Below are positions 1 to 7,138 of a stretch of 64,000 nucleotides of DNA, piece by piece. The notes under the pieces are model-generated. The model did not search any database. It was not told where the DNA came from and saw only the letters and a program-made list of their open reading frames with translations. Where the stretch lies: the NCBI RefSeq assembly GCF_028291725.1, contig NZ_JAQGNT010000042.1:1-64000 (forward strand), read 5' to 3'. Within the stretch, counting starts at the first letter, position 1, and every line of letters begins with the position of its first letter. The position numbers and the translations under genes are program-made. This DNA comes from Hydrocarboniphaga sp. (GTDB lineage: Bacteria > Pseudomonadota > Gammaproteobacteria > Nevskiales > Nevskiaceae).

Positions 1-248
1 CGGTGATGCGCACCGAGCAGGCACTTCCAGCCGATGTGAAACTGCTGGCGCCGCTGAAATCCGCCCTGCTGCTCGCCCCGCTGATGCAGGTCGACGGCGA
101 TACCCAGAACCGCCTCACCCGCGGCGAAGTCAATATCGTCGCCGACAAGTCCATCCCCTATCACCTGCTCAAAAAGGTCATGGCGACCTGTACCGATACC
201 CGCTTCGCACGCATCTCGCTGGCCGTCGTCGAGAAGAAGGGCGTCTGA
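1..248 (+). CDS. ExbD/TolR-family proton-channel subunit, 3' end only
   Basis: The reading frame is open from the left edge of the window, so the N-terminus is missing; the first possible start inside the window (GTG at 3) is unlikely to be the true one. The visible 80 or so residues match the C-terminal periplasmic domain of ExbD/TolR: a VNIVADKSIPYHLLKKVM stretch followed by a conserved hydrophobic strand (ISLAVVEK) and the end. ExbD works with ExbB as a proton-driven stator that energises TonB. The TonB-like gene downstream fits this, and exbB probably lies just outside the window. Confidence is good for the family; ExbD versus TolR cannot be settled from this fragment. Confidence 0.75.
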   Translation, partial: VMRTEQALPADVKLLAPLKSALLLAPLMQVDGDTQNRLTRGEVNIVADKSIPYHLLKKVMATCTDTRFARISLAVVEKKGV

Positions 249-274
249 TGAGCAGCCGCGCCCATCGATCGAAC

Positions 275-347
275 GTAGGGCGGGTCATGACCCGCCGCTT
301 TTTTGGCCCACCCGCGCAGAAAAACGGCGGGTCGCGACCCGCCCTAC
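275..347. repeat. GTAG-type REP pair (GGGCGGGTC family)
   Basis: Two inverted units face each other. The left begins GTAGGGCGGGTCATGACCCG and the right ends with a CCGCCCTAC complement. The unit recurs at 39693-39781. The leading GTAG is the signature of REP elements mobilised by RAYT (TnpA-REP) proteins. It lies between the exbD-like and tonB-like genes, 40 bp before the latter. Confidence 0.8.
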
Positions 348-387
348 GCAGCTTCGATACGGCCTATCGCGCTCAAGGAGGAGGCGC

Positions 388-1386
388 ATGAACGCCACCG
401 CTCTGCACCACAACGCCGTGATCGGCGTCGATGCCTGGGGCCTCGCCGATGAAACCGATCGCCGGTTCCAACGCATTCTGGTGCGCGTGCTGGCACCGGT
501 GATGGCGCTGGCGATCATCGTGCCGTGGGTGCGGCTGCAGATTGACAAGGACGAAGAAAAACCGCCCCCGGCGCTGGTGATCGAGCTGTTGCCCGATCCG
601 CCGAAGCCCAAGCCGATTCCCAAACCCGAAATCAAGCCGGAAGAACCGCCGGTTGAAAAAGCCGCAGTCAAGCCGATACCGAAGCAGGAAGCGCCGAAGC
701 CTGTCGTACCTAAAAAAGAGCAGCCCTCGCCCGCCGCCGCGTCTGCGGCGCCCGCGCCCAGTGCGCGCGAGATTGCCCAGCAGTCCGGCCTGATGCAGTT
801 CCGCGATCAGCTCGCCGCGGTGCGCAGCCAGAACGCGCTCAGTGCCAGCACCGATCAGCCGCTACAGGTCGAGTCGGCCATCACATCAATGAGCAACAGC
901 GTTGCGCGCGGCGAACGCCTCGCATCGGCCAGCGGCAGCGGCGGCATCGGCAGCACCAGCGGTAAAAGTGTCGTCGGCGCCCAGAACGGCACCAGCCTGG
1001 GAAATCGCCGCACCGCGAGCGTGCAAAGCGGTATTGGCTACGGTACCGGCGCACCTCAGGGATCGGGCGGCACCGGCACAGGGCCCGCTGCCTCACGTTC
1101 ATTGCAGGACCTGCAGCTCACTTTCGACCGTAACAAGTCGTCGTTCTCGGCGATCTTCAATCGCGCTGCGCGTGAAACACCGGGCATGGAGGCTGGAAAG
1201 ATCGTGTTGAGTCTGACGATCGCGCCGGACGGATCGGTCACGCGCTGCGAAGTCGTGTCGAGCAGCTTCAATGATGCAGCTCTCGAGGAAAAAATAGTGC
1301 AGCGCGTTCGACTGATGAACTTCGGCGCGAAGAACGTACCCGCATACACATATCCCAACTATCCGATGAACTTCATCGCCTCATGA
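388..1386 (+). CDS. TonB/AgmX-like energy-transducer protein
   Basis: This 332-residue protein has one membrane-spanning helix (about residues 28-46) and a long Pro/Lys/Glu-rich stretch (about 55-115) typical of TonB-like proteins that span the periplasm. A Gly/Ser/Thr-rich linker (about 170-240) follows, then a C-terminal domain of about 95 residues of the AgmX/PglI-TonB type (LSLTIAPDGSVTRCEVVSSS). It probably couples the inner-membrane proton channel formed by the upstream ExbD-like protein to an outer-membrane or trans-envelope function. The start at 388 has a strong AGGAGG Shine-Dalgarno sequence. The stop overlaps the next start (ATGA). Which outer-membrane partner it serves is unknown; the DUF3034 barrel downstream is a candidate. 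Confidence 0.75.
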   Translation: MNATALHHNAVIGVDAWGLADETDRRFQRILVRVLAPVMALAIIVPWVRLQIDKDEEKPPPALVIELLPDPPKPKPIPKPEIKPEEPPVEKAAVKPIPKQEAPKPVVPKKEQPSPAAASAAPAPSAREIAQQSGLMQFRDQLAAVRSQNALSASTDQPLQVESAITSMSNSVARGERLASASGSGGIGSTSGKSVVGAQNGTSLGNRRTASVQSGIGYGTGAPQGSGGTGTGPAASRSLQDLQLTFDRNKSSFSAIFNRAARETPGMEAGKIVLSLTIAPDGSVTRCEVVSSSFNDAALEEKIVQRVRLMNFGAKNVPAYTYPNYPMNFIAS

Positions 1387-1619
1387 ACACGATGGCGCAC
1401 CTGGAAAACGCTTCGGCGACTACGCCTCAGGCCCCCGGGGAATCCACGATGAATCCCAATCATCCAGGGCGCGGCCTGTTCCTCGCAGCGGCGACGCTGG
1501 CCTTGGCGGCGATGCTCTGCCTCTACGGTTTCATCAAGATCGTGCCGCTGGCCGCGGCCCACACCGGTGCGGCGAGTACCGCGAGTACGAGTTCGTCGTC
1601 AAAAGAGGTCATGCACTAA
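1383..1619 (+). CDS. small single-pass membrane protein
   Basis: This 78-residue protein overlaps the end of the TonB-like gene by four bases (ATGA), which supports translational coupling. It has a polar N-terminus, one clear transmembrane segment (about residues 31-52, LFLAAATLALAAMLCLYGF), and a Ser/Thr/Ala-rich tail. No family is recognised. A second ATG (Met-23, position 1449) just before the hydrophobic segment could be the true start. Its position suggests an accessory subunit of the ExbD/TonB-like system, but this is inference from context only. Confidence 0.5.
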   Translation: MNTMAHLENASATTPQAPGESTMNPNHPGRGLFLAAATLALAAMLCLYGFIKIVPLAAAHTGAASTASTSSSSKEVMH

Positions 1620-1753
1620 ATATGACGTTTTCGCTTCGGTATTAGCGACAGCGGCGCCCAAAGCTGGTTCACCTGTCAGAAAGGAATTCCTTGATCGGCC
1701 ACACACCACGCATAAATATTTGATATGTAGCGATTTTTTTTCGTAACGAGGGT

Positions 1754-1769
1754 TGGCACAGCGGTTGCT
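1754..1769 (+). promoter_or_regulatory. sigma-54 promoter upstream of the DUF3034 gene
   Basis: TGGCACA-GCGG-TTGCT matches the -24/-12 consensus (TGGCAYR-N4-TTGCW) at every defined position, with the required 10 bp between GG (1755-1756) and GC (1767-1768). The predicted transcription start is near 1780. The first coding sequence downstream begins at 2059, leaving a leader of about 280 nt. Sigma-54 use implies an enhancer-binding activator such as NtrC; no convincing NtrC site was identified. Confidence 0.75.
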
Positions 1770-1780
1770 TTATAAGTGAT

Positions 1781-1877
1781 GCGACACAAAGTCGCTTGAG
1801 GATTCGAGCAAAGACGCTCGCTCCTACGGATATCGACGTCCACGTCCTGGCCCAGTGCCGGCACGTGGATTTTTTTT
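1781..1877 (+). promoter_or_regulatory. putative ANTAR-type antitermination leader with intrinsic terminator
   Basis: Downstream of the sigma-54 promoter come hairpin GCGAC/GTCGC (1781-1795), then stem CGAGC/GCTCG (1805-1820) with hexaloop AAAGAC. Stem GGAT/GTCC (1828-1841) with hexaloop ATCGAC follows. Both hexaloops have A at position 1 and G at position 4, the recognition signature of ANTAR antiterminators (NasR, NasT, EutV). The second hairpin shares bases with the left arm of a terminator: TCCACGT (1839-1845) pairs with ACGTGGA (1863-1869), CTGGC pairs with GCCGG inside it, and eight T follow (1870-1877). The same layout, with an identical AAAGAC loop, lies before narK. The regulator gene is not in this window. 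Confidence 0.65.
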
Positions 1878-1970
1878 GCCCGAGGGATGCACCGAAGGCA
1901 GAGCCGGAGTTCCAGGAAGCGGTAGCGGATTGCGTTGTTTTGGATGTGCGTTTCAAGCAGCAGGGTCGTT

Positions 1971-2014
1971 AAAAGCGAAGCAGGCTCCGGAGGCGGGGCG
2001 CTTTTTATTTTTTT
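1971..2014 (+). terminator. second terminator-like hairpin in the DUF3034 leader
   Basis: AAAAGCG (1971-1977) pairs with CGCTTTT (1999-2005) and is followed by a T-rich run to 2014. It lies 45 bp before the DUF3034 start, so it would act as a second attenuator on the leader transcript rather than end an upstream gene. The loop is large (21 nt), so efficiency is uncertain. Confidence 0.4.
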
Positions 2015-2058
2015 AATACGAAATAGCGGTACCCATCTACAAACCAAGGAGTTGAGGC

Positions 2059-3144
2059 ATGAAAGGGTCTAAAGGGAGTGGAGCGCGCTGGGTCAAGGGC
2101 GCCGTTTTTGCAGCGCTGAGCATGGTGTCCAGCCATTCGTGGGCAGGCATTTATGACGACGGCAAAGTGTTCTTGACGGGCGGCGTGTTCACTGTCGACG
2201 GTGGTGGTGGCGGCGGTGCGGTGCCGTGGGCGACCATCACCGGTTATGAAACCCGTGACGGCATCAACGGTGGTGCGGGCTTCACGTATGTCAGCTTGCC
2301 GAACTACACGCTGAATTTCCTCGGCGCCTCGGTCGGCTTCTTCGATCGCTTCGAGCTGTCGTACATGAACACCAAGCTATCGACCAACCTGGGCAACGTC
2401 GATACGGTTGCGCTGGCTGCATCACTGCTGAACCTCGACAAGAACCTGGGTCTTGATCCGAACGGCAGCAATCTGCACATGGAAACCTACGGAGCCAAGA
2501 TTCGCCTGTTCGGCGATGCGGTCTACACCTCCGACAGCTTCCTGCCGCAGACGGCTATCGGCGCGTACTACAAGGTCAACAGCACCAAGGAATTCGTCAC
2601 GACTTTGAGCGCTGACAAGGCCAAAGACTACGAAATCTACGCGGCCTTCACCAAGGTGTTCTTCCGCTATAGCACGCTGGTCAACCTGACTGTTCGCTAC
2701 ACCTCTGCCAACCAGATCGGTCTGACCGGCTTTGGTTCCTGCGAAGCCAACCACACCAACTGCAACAACGATAAGGAATTCCGCATGGAGTTCTCGACGG
2801 CCTATCTGTTGCAGAAGAACTTTGCGATCGGTGGCGAGTGGCAGCAACACGGCAACCAGCAGAAGCATCGTCCGGTCGATACCGGTGATCTTCTGTCCAC
2901 CACCAGCGCCAATGGCGCCACCGACCTCGTCCACGGCGTTGTCGGCAACGTCGTCGGCGGCGTGATTGGCGCTACCGCCCTGTCGCAGTCGCTGACACAG
3001 AACGAAAGCGACTGGTACGACGTGTTCTTTGCTTATGCACCGAACAAGAACTACTCGCTCGTGTTCGCCTACCTGTTCCTGGGCGACATCGCGGTGGCTC
3101 ACGAGCAGAACGGTCTGTACTTCGCCCTGCACGCCACGTTCTAA
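2059..3144 (+). CDS. DUF3034 family outer-membrane beta-barrel protein
   Basis: This 361-residue protein has a signal peptide (about 1-29, ending SHSWAG). A Gly-rich N-terminal segment is followed by alternating amphipathic strands rich in Tyr/Phe, and the chain ends in phenylalanine (HATF), the usual C-terminal signal of Bam-inserted outer-membrane barrels. The sequence resembles the DUF3034 family, which has no established function. Shine-Dalgarno AAGGAG lies 7 nt before the ATG. It is the first gene after the sigma-54/antitermination leader and is followed after 67 bp by an exported globin. Context suggests an outer-membrane channel or receptor expressed with nitrate assimilation; substrate uptake (nitrate, heme or another) is speculation. 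Confidence 0.75.
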   Translation: MKGSKGSGARWVKGAVFAALSMVSSHSWAGIYDDGKVFLTGGVFTVDGGGGGGAVPWATITGYETRDGINGGAGFTYVSLPNYTLNFLGASVGFFDRFELSYMNTKLSTNLGNVDTVALAASLLNLDKNLGLDPNGSNLHMETYGAKIRLFGDAVYTSDSFLPQTAIGAYYKVNSTKEFVTTLSADKAKDYEIYAAFTKVFFRYSTLVNLTVRYTSANQIGLTGFGSCEANHTNCNNDKEFRMEFSTAYLLQKNFAIGGEWQQHGNQQKHRPVDTGDLLSTTSANGATDLVHGVVGNVVGGVIGATALSQSLTQNESDWYDVFFAYAPNKNYSLVFAYLFLGDIAVAHEQNGLYFALHATF

Positions 3145-3211
3145 GCGCCTGCATCCTGTTTGAACCACTCTGTCGTCGTTCTATCTGCACACATATCTGA
3201 TGGAGATTCAC

Positions 3212-3682
3212 ATGAAATCATTCACGCGTAACCTGATGGTCGGAGCGGCGCTGTCGATGGCAGCTCTGGCTTCGGCGCCGTCCTTTGCCGGTGAGAGCAA
3301 AACCTCGCCGATCCTCGGCATCACCTCCTCCTCGCTCGAAGAATTCGGCGGCCCGGACGGCGTCCGCGCCTGGGTCGAGAGCCTGTTCTACTACATCATG
3401 CTCGACAACCGCATCGCGCCGATCTTCCGCGAATTCGGCAACGTGGAGCGCCAGACCTTCTTGAACACGCAGCTCGAGATCATGGTTCTGGGCGGCCCGA
3501 ACGAGTACCAGGGTGCCAGCATGAGCGCGGCTCACGCCGATCTCGGAATCACCATGCCGCAGTTCAACGCGGTGGTGGAAGCGGCTTACAACGCCTGCGA
3601 ACGCAATGTGATCCCGTATCACACCTGCAATCAGCTGATCAATGCGCTGGCGCCGTTCACGAGGGACATCGTCACCCGTTGA
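3212..3682 (+). CDS. exported group I truncated hemoglobin
   Basis: The protein has 156 residues: a cleavable signal peptide (about 1-26, ending PSFAG), then a 2-on-2 globin domain of about 115 residues. Visible signatures are the FGG start of helix A/B, a B10-type tyrosine (Tyr-60/61 in LFYYIML), and the LGGPNEYQG turn. The proximal histidine is His-108 in AAHADLGIT. Two cysteines (129 and 139) near helix G/H could form a disulfide after export. The start at 3212 is preferred over an in-frame ATG at 3200 because GGAG sits 8 nt upstream and the signal peptide begins there. Truncated globins bind O2 or NO and are usually cytosolic, so export is unusual. Confidence 0.82.
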   Translation: MKSFTRNLMVGAALSMAALASAPSFAGESKTSPILGITSSSLEEFGGPDGVRAWVESLFYYIMLDNRIAPIFREFGNVERQTFLNTQLEIMVLGGPNEYQGASMSAAHADLGITMPQFNAVVEAAYNACERNVIPYHTCNQLINALAPFTRDIVTR

Positions 3683-3753
3683 ACCCAATGCAGGCTTAGA
3701 GTTCAAAGCTTCTATGATCCAAGCCTGCAGATTGCCGAGTTGCAAGTAGTACG

Positions 3754-3848
3754 GCGCGATTCGCGCGAGAACACCGGGCGGCCAATGGCGGCTACGCCAA
3801 CCACACCGCCCAGTGGTTTTCGCGCGGATCGCGCTTCTTTGTTTTTTG
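3754..3848 (+). terminator. long imperfect inverted repeat with T-rich tail
   Basis: Arms of about 28 bp (3754-3781 and about 3806-3834; GCGCGATTCGCGCGAGAAC against its near complement) flank a loop of about 25 bases. A T-rich tract (3837-3846) follows. It probably terminates globin transcripts, which may make the FMN-protein gene at 3900 separately or less strongly expressed. It might also be a degenerate repeat element. Confidence 0.5.
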
Positions 3849-3899
3849 TATTCTGGTTTCATACCCACAGGCCCGAACCGTTCGCACTACCAATAAACC

Positions 3900-4514
3900 A
3901 TGAACCCGTTCAAAAACCTCAAGCAGTACCTCACCCCCTCTTCTTCGACCGATTCCATGGACGGAACGTCAGTGAACCCCCTGTCCAATTCCAAGCGCTC
4001 ATTCCTGCGTGCCGGCCTTGGCCTGTCGCTGGCCGGTCTCGGTATCAGCCGCGCGCAGGCTGCCGGCGGTCTCGAGCAGTTCTACAAATACAACATCCCA
4101 CCCGAAACCTGGCTCGCCGAAGTATTCGGCGGGCAGGTGCCGCCTCCGCAGGTCGCTCCCGGTGGCAGCTTCGGTCTGATGCAGCCATTGCCGGGACGCG
4201 TGCGTTACTGGCGCGCCAATGGCCGCACCGCCTGGGTCTTCGACGACATCGGCAAGGTCGGTTATGCGCCGACCACTTGCGGCTTCGTCGTCAAGGCGGG
4301 CGCGATCGAATCCGCCAAGGTGCTGATCTATCGCGAATCGCGCGCCGACCAGGTCGGCACACCGTCGTTCCTGAATCAGCTGATCGGTGCCAAATCCGCC
4401 GGCGCCGGCATCGACCGGAAAGTCGACAACATCTCCGGCGCGACCTACTCGGTCGACATGATGAAGCGCATGGCCAATGCCGCTCTGCAGCTGGACAAGA
4501 CTGTCCCGGCCTGA
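3900..4514 (+). CDS. Tat-exported FMN-binding domain protein (ApbE substrate)
   Basis: The protein has 204 residues. The N-terminus carries a Tat-like signal with a KR variant of the twin-arginine motif (SKRSFLRAGLGLSLAGLG, about residues 30-48). The C-terminal FMN-binding domain ends with the flavinylation motif SGATYS, in which Thr-182 would carry phosphoester-linked FMN attached by ApbE. The PepSY and apbE genes follow at once, forming a classic flavinylation cassette. The start is uncertain: ATG 3900 gives a long n-region, while ATG 3957 or GTG 3972 (just after GGA) would give a normal Tat signal length. The likely role is extracytoplasmic electron transfer; the partner is unknown. Confidence 0.8.
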   Translation: MNPFKNLKQYLTPSSSTDSMDGTSVNPLSNSKRSFLRAGLGLSLAGLGISRAQAAGGLEQFYKYNIPPETWLAEVFGGQVPPPQVAPGGSFGLMQPLPGRVRYWRANGRTAWVFDDIGKVGYAPTTCGFVVKAGAIESAKVLIYRESRADQVGTPSFLNQLIGAKSAGAGIDRKVDNISGATYSVDMMKRMANAALQLDKTVPA

Positions 4515-4522
4515 TCATCGCC

Positions 4523-5425
4523 ATGTCGGTACAACCTTCGATCAAGCCGCCGCCCAAATATCCGCCGCCGCCTGTACTGCGGAAATTCGCCGGGGCCTTC
4601 CGCAACTGGCGCGTGCGCAATCTGCCGGGGCATCAGCATGTGCCCAAGCCGCCTAAGCCGAAACCGAACTTCAGCATGTTTCTGCGCACCTGGCACAAGC
4701 GCGCGGGCCTGTTTGCGTTCGTGTTCATGGGCTGGCTCGGCTTCAGCGGCTTTCTGATCAACCAGAGCGCCAGCTGGGGCTATGACGTCGCCCGCGTGCG
4801 CGTGTCGTGGGTAATGTCGCTGTACGGCCTGCATCCGGAGCCGCCGGGCACCGGCTTGGTTGCGGGTGGACACTGGCTCGCCGAAACCATCGACGTCACC
4901 CTGCTCGATGGCAAACCGCTGAGCCAGCGCATCCCGAAGCAACTCGGCATGGCAATCGGCGGAAGCGCCGACAAGCCGCTGCTGTTCGTCGCCGAGCCCG
5001 ACAAGGTCGTCGTGCTGGGCCCGGACGGCTCGCTGGTCGACGAAATGAGCGGCTACACGCTGCCGGTGCCGGCGATCCGCCGCATCGGCGTCGTCGACGG
5101 CAAGCCGAACAAAGTCGTGATTCAGGATCTGGATGCCTACGCGACCACCGATGGCTTGCAGTGGGACAAACTGCCGGTCAACTCCGACGTCAAATGGTCC
5201 GAGCAGACGCCGCTGACCGACGCGCAGAAAGCCTCGGCCCTGCCCTATTCGCGGCCCTCGGTATCGCTGGAACACGTGCTGGTCGACGCGCATAGCGGCC
5301 GTCTGTTCGGTGCGTTCGGCGCATGGGTAATCAACTTCGTCGGCATCGCCGCGATTCTGCTGTCGATCAGCGGTGTCTGGATCGTGGTGCGCACCAGCAA
5401 GCAAAGGCGCCAGGCGCGCCGGTGA
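4523..5425 (+). CDS. PepSY-associated TM domain protein
   Basis: This 300-residue protein has an N-terminal cytoplasmic Pro-rich segment and a first TM helix near 58-74 (AGLFAFVFMGWLGFSGFLI). A periplasmic PepSY-like region follows, including the repeat VLVDAHSGRLFG, then a C-terminal TM helix (about 267-290). It belongs to the PepSY-TM family that accompanies FMN-binding domains and ApbE in flavin-based extracytosolic electron-transfer systems, where such proteins are thought to pass electrons across the inner membrane. The reading frame is open far upstream, but ATG 4523, eight bases after the previous stop, is the sensible start. The stop overlaps apbE (TGATG). Confidence 0.72.
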   Translation: MSVQPSIKPPPKYPPPPVLRKFAGAFRNWRVRNLPGHQHVPKPPKPKPNFSMFLRTWHKRAGLFAFVFMGWLGFSGFLINQSASWGYDVARVRVSWVMSLYGLHPEPPGTGLVAGGHWLAETIDVTLLDGKPLSQRIPKQLGMAIGGSADKPLLFVAEPDKVVVLGPDGSLVDEMSGYTLPVPAIRRIGVVDGKPNKVVIQDLDAYATTDGLQWDKLPVNSDVKWSEQTPLTDAQKASALPYSRPSVSLEHVLVDAHSGRLFGAFGAWVINFVGIAAILLSISGVWIVVRTSKQRRQARR

Positions 5426-6462
5426 TGCGATCGCTGTTCACGCCCAGGACCTTGGTACGCCATTCGTTCCTGGCGATGGGCACGGACGTGATGGTGACGC
5501 TGGCTCCGCGCCGCCGCCACCTGATCAAAAAAGCACGCGAAGCGATCGTCGACGTGCAGATCATGATCCGCGAGTTCGGCCGCGACGGCTGGGCCTGGGG
5601 CGACGGCGAACTGGGCACCTTCAATCGCCGGCTCGCCGCTGGCGAGCGCGTGGCGATTCCGCCGGCGCTGAAGCCGATTTTCGATCGCGCCTGGGCGATA
5701 CGGCAGGCCAGCGATGGACATTACGAGCCGCGTATCGCCGGCTTGGTGCATCTCTGGGGTTTCGACGATCTGGCCCGTTTGCGGCAACAGCCGCCCAACC
5801 GCGCCGAAATCGACGACAGGATCGCCGCAATGCACCGCGCTCCGGCTTACGAAGCCGGCAGCGCGCATTACGGGCCTGCACCGCAAACCGGCTGGGATTT
5901 CGGCGGCATTGCCAAAGGCTATATCGTCGACCGCGCGCTCGACCTGCTGCGCGAAGCCGGGTTCGGCGACGCAACCGTCGACGCTGGCGGCAATGTGTCC
6001 GCCCGCGGCCGTAAACACGATCGGTCGTGGCTGATCGGCATCCGCAAACCGCTGGATCTCGGCGACGACCCCGACACTCCCAGCTTGCTCGCGGTGCTGG
6101 CGGCCGACAACGAGGCCGTCAATACCCACGGCGACGATCAACGATTCTTCATCCATGAAGGCCGCCGCTATGCGCATCTGCTCGACCCGCGCAGCGGCGA
6201 TCCGGTCGAAGGCCTGCGCTCGCTGACCGTGGTACACCACGACGGCATGCTCGCCGAAGCCGGTGGCGCCGCCTTGTTCGTGGCCGGGCCGGGCGCGTGG
6301 CCGGCTCTCGCCGCAAAGCTCGGCATCGATCAGGTGCTCGCCGTGCATACCGACGGGCGCGTGATGGCGACACCGGCATTGGCCAGGAGGCTGCGCGCGG
6401 AACCCGGTGTAGTCATTCAGACCGTCGGGCTTTTGGGCGAAATCGAAAGCCTTATCGGCTAG
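5425..6462 (+). CDS. apbE: FAD:protein FMN transferase ApbE
   Basis: This 345-residue protein has the ApbE hallmarks: MGTDVMVTL at the N-terminus, FGGIAKGYIVDRA, the flavin-binding DAGGN, and the metal/substrate motif HLLDPRSGDP with the following SLTVV strand. ApbE moves FMN from FAD onto a Thr/Ser of target proteins, here most likely the SGATYS motif of the neighbouring FMN-binding protein. No obvious signal peptide is present before MGTD, so the site of action (cytosolic or periplasmic) is unclear. ATG 5425 overlaps the PepSY stop. The stop codon TAG lies inside the left arm of a palindromic repeat. Confidence 0.88.
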   Translation: MRSLFTPRTLVRHSFLAMGTDVMVTLAPRRRHLIKKAREAIVDVQIMIREFGRDGWAWGDGELGTFNRRLAAGERVAIPPALKPIFDRAWAIRQASDGHYEPRIAGLVHLWGFDDLARLRQQPPNRAEIDDRIAAMHRAPAYEAGSAHYGPAPQTGWDFGGIAKGYIVDRALDLLREAGFGDATVDAGGNVSARGRKHDRSWLIGIRKPLDLGDDPDTPSLLAVLAADNEAVNTHGDDQRFFIHEGRRYAHLLDPRSGDPVEGLRSLTVVHHDGMLAEAGGAALFVAGPGAWPALAAKLGIDQVLAVHTDGRVMATPALARRLRAEPGVVIQTVGLLGEIESLIG

Positions 6463-6587
6463 CCCCAACACGGTTCACTTTGTCGCGTAGGGCGGGAGGA
6501 GCGCAACGTATCCCGCCGCCCCGTCGCGAAAGGCGGGATGCTCCCGCCCTACAACTCCGCGTTAACTGAACGGTATTGGGGCTAGCC
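6457..6587. repeat. nested inverted repeat at the end of apbE
   Basis: Outer arms GGCTAGCCCCAA (6457-6468) and TTGGGGCTAGCC (6576-6587) are perfect complements. They enclose a GTAG-type REP pair (6487-6552; GTAGGGCGGGAG on the left, CTCCCGCCCTAC on the right). The apbE stop TAG (6460-6462) is part of the left outer arm. The structure probably insulates or terminates the upstream operon. Confidence 0.75.
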
Positions 6588-6748
6588 CGTACCCGCGCCG
6601 ATCTGGTGCGTCCGCACCGCGGCCGCACATCACCCAGCCTGGGTTCAGCTGCCATACGATCACGATGCACCTCCCCGGAGAGCGCCTTCGACACATTTAC
6701 GAGCAAGCTCAACTCTCAAGGCTGTAGCAGCGGCCACGCACCGTGAAG

Positions 6749-6764
6749 TGGCATGTCCATTGCG
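6749..6764 (+). promoter_or_regulatory. sigma-54 promoter of the nitrate assimilation operon
   Basis: TGGCATG-TCCA-TTGCG matches the -24/-12 consensus at all but the last position, with exactly 10 bp between GG (6750-6751) and GC (6762-6763). Predicted transcription start is near 6775, about 365 nt before narK. Sigma-54/NtrC control is well known for nas operons of Klebsiella and Pseudomonas. Confidence 0.75.
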
Positions 6765-6774
6765 TTTACATTCG

Positions 6775-6894
6775 CAAGCAGTACGGTTACGGCATTGAGC
6801 CGGCGGGGCCAAAGACGGCACCTCGACGTACGCAACTATCGTCATTCGGGCAAAGGCGTCCATCCATGTTCACTCATGGGGGCGCCTTTTTTTT
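6775..6894 (+). promoter_or_regulatory. putative NasR/NasT-type (ANTAR) antitermination leader
   Basis: Hairpin 1 is GGGGCC/GGCACC (6805-6822) with hexaloop AAAGAC. Hairpin 2 is GGGC/GTCC (6848-6861) with hexaloop AAAGGC. Both loops have A at position 1 and G at position 4, as required by ANTAR regulators. Hairpin 2 overlaps the left arm of a strong terminator: AAAGGCG (6852-6858) pairs with CGCCTTT (6883-6889). CCATG/CATGG pairs inside it, and eight T follow (6887-6894). No coding gene precedes it within the transcript, so this terminator can only act as an attenuator for the operon. The 25-nt spacer between the hairpins can itself fold (GACG/CGTC). The rest of the gap to 7138 (about 240 bp) shows no gene; only a GC-rich palindrome near 7087-7102 was noticed. 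Confidence 0.7.
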
Positions 6895-7138
6895 GGCCGC
6901 AGGAATTGCTGAATACCGAGCATACGATGATCAGAACATTGGTACCCATGCAGGGCCGCGTGCTTGTGTCTTCGGCTTTGCTGGACGCATTCGGCGGCTG
7001 CGCGACAAGGCGCGGACGCCAAACTCTTTCCGGCGCGATCTTCCCCTCCTCTCCTAGGTCTCGCTGGACTTTTACCGACGTAACGCCGGCCCGCGCCGGC
7101 GCACACACTCGCCGCATCATGTCGTTGGAGATTCACCG

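Noticed and set aside
6605-6618. GGTGC/GCACC palindrome as an NtrC site upstream of the nas promoter
   Set aside because: The half-sites are in the reverse order to the NtrC consensus (GCACC then GGTGC), and spacing is wrong, so it was not listed as an operator.
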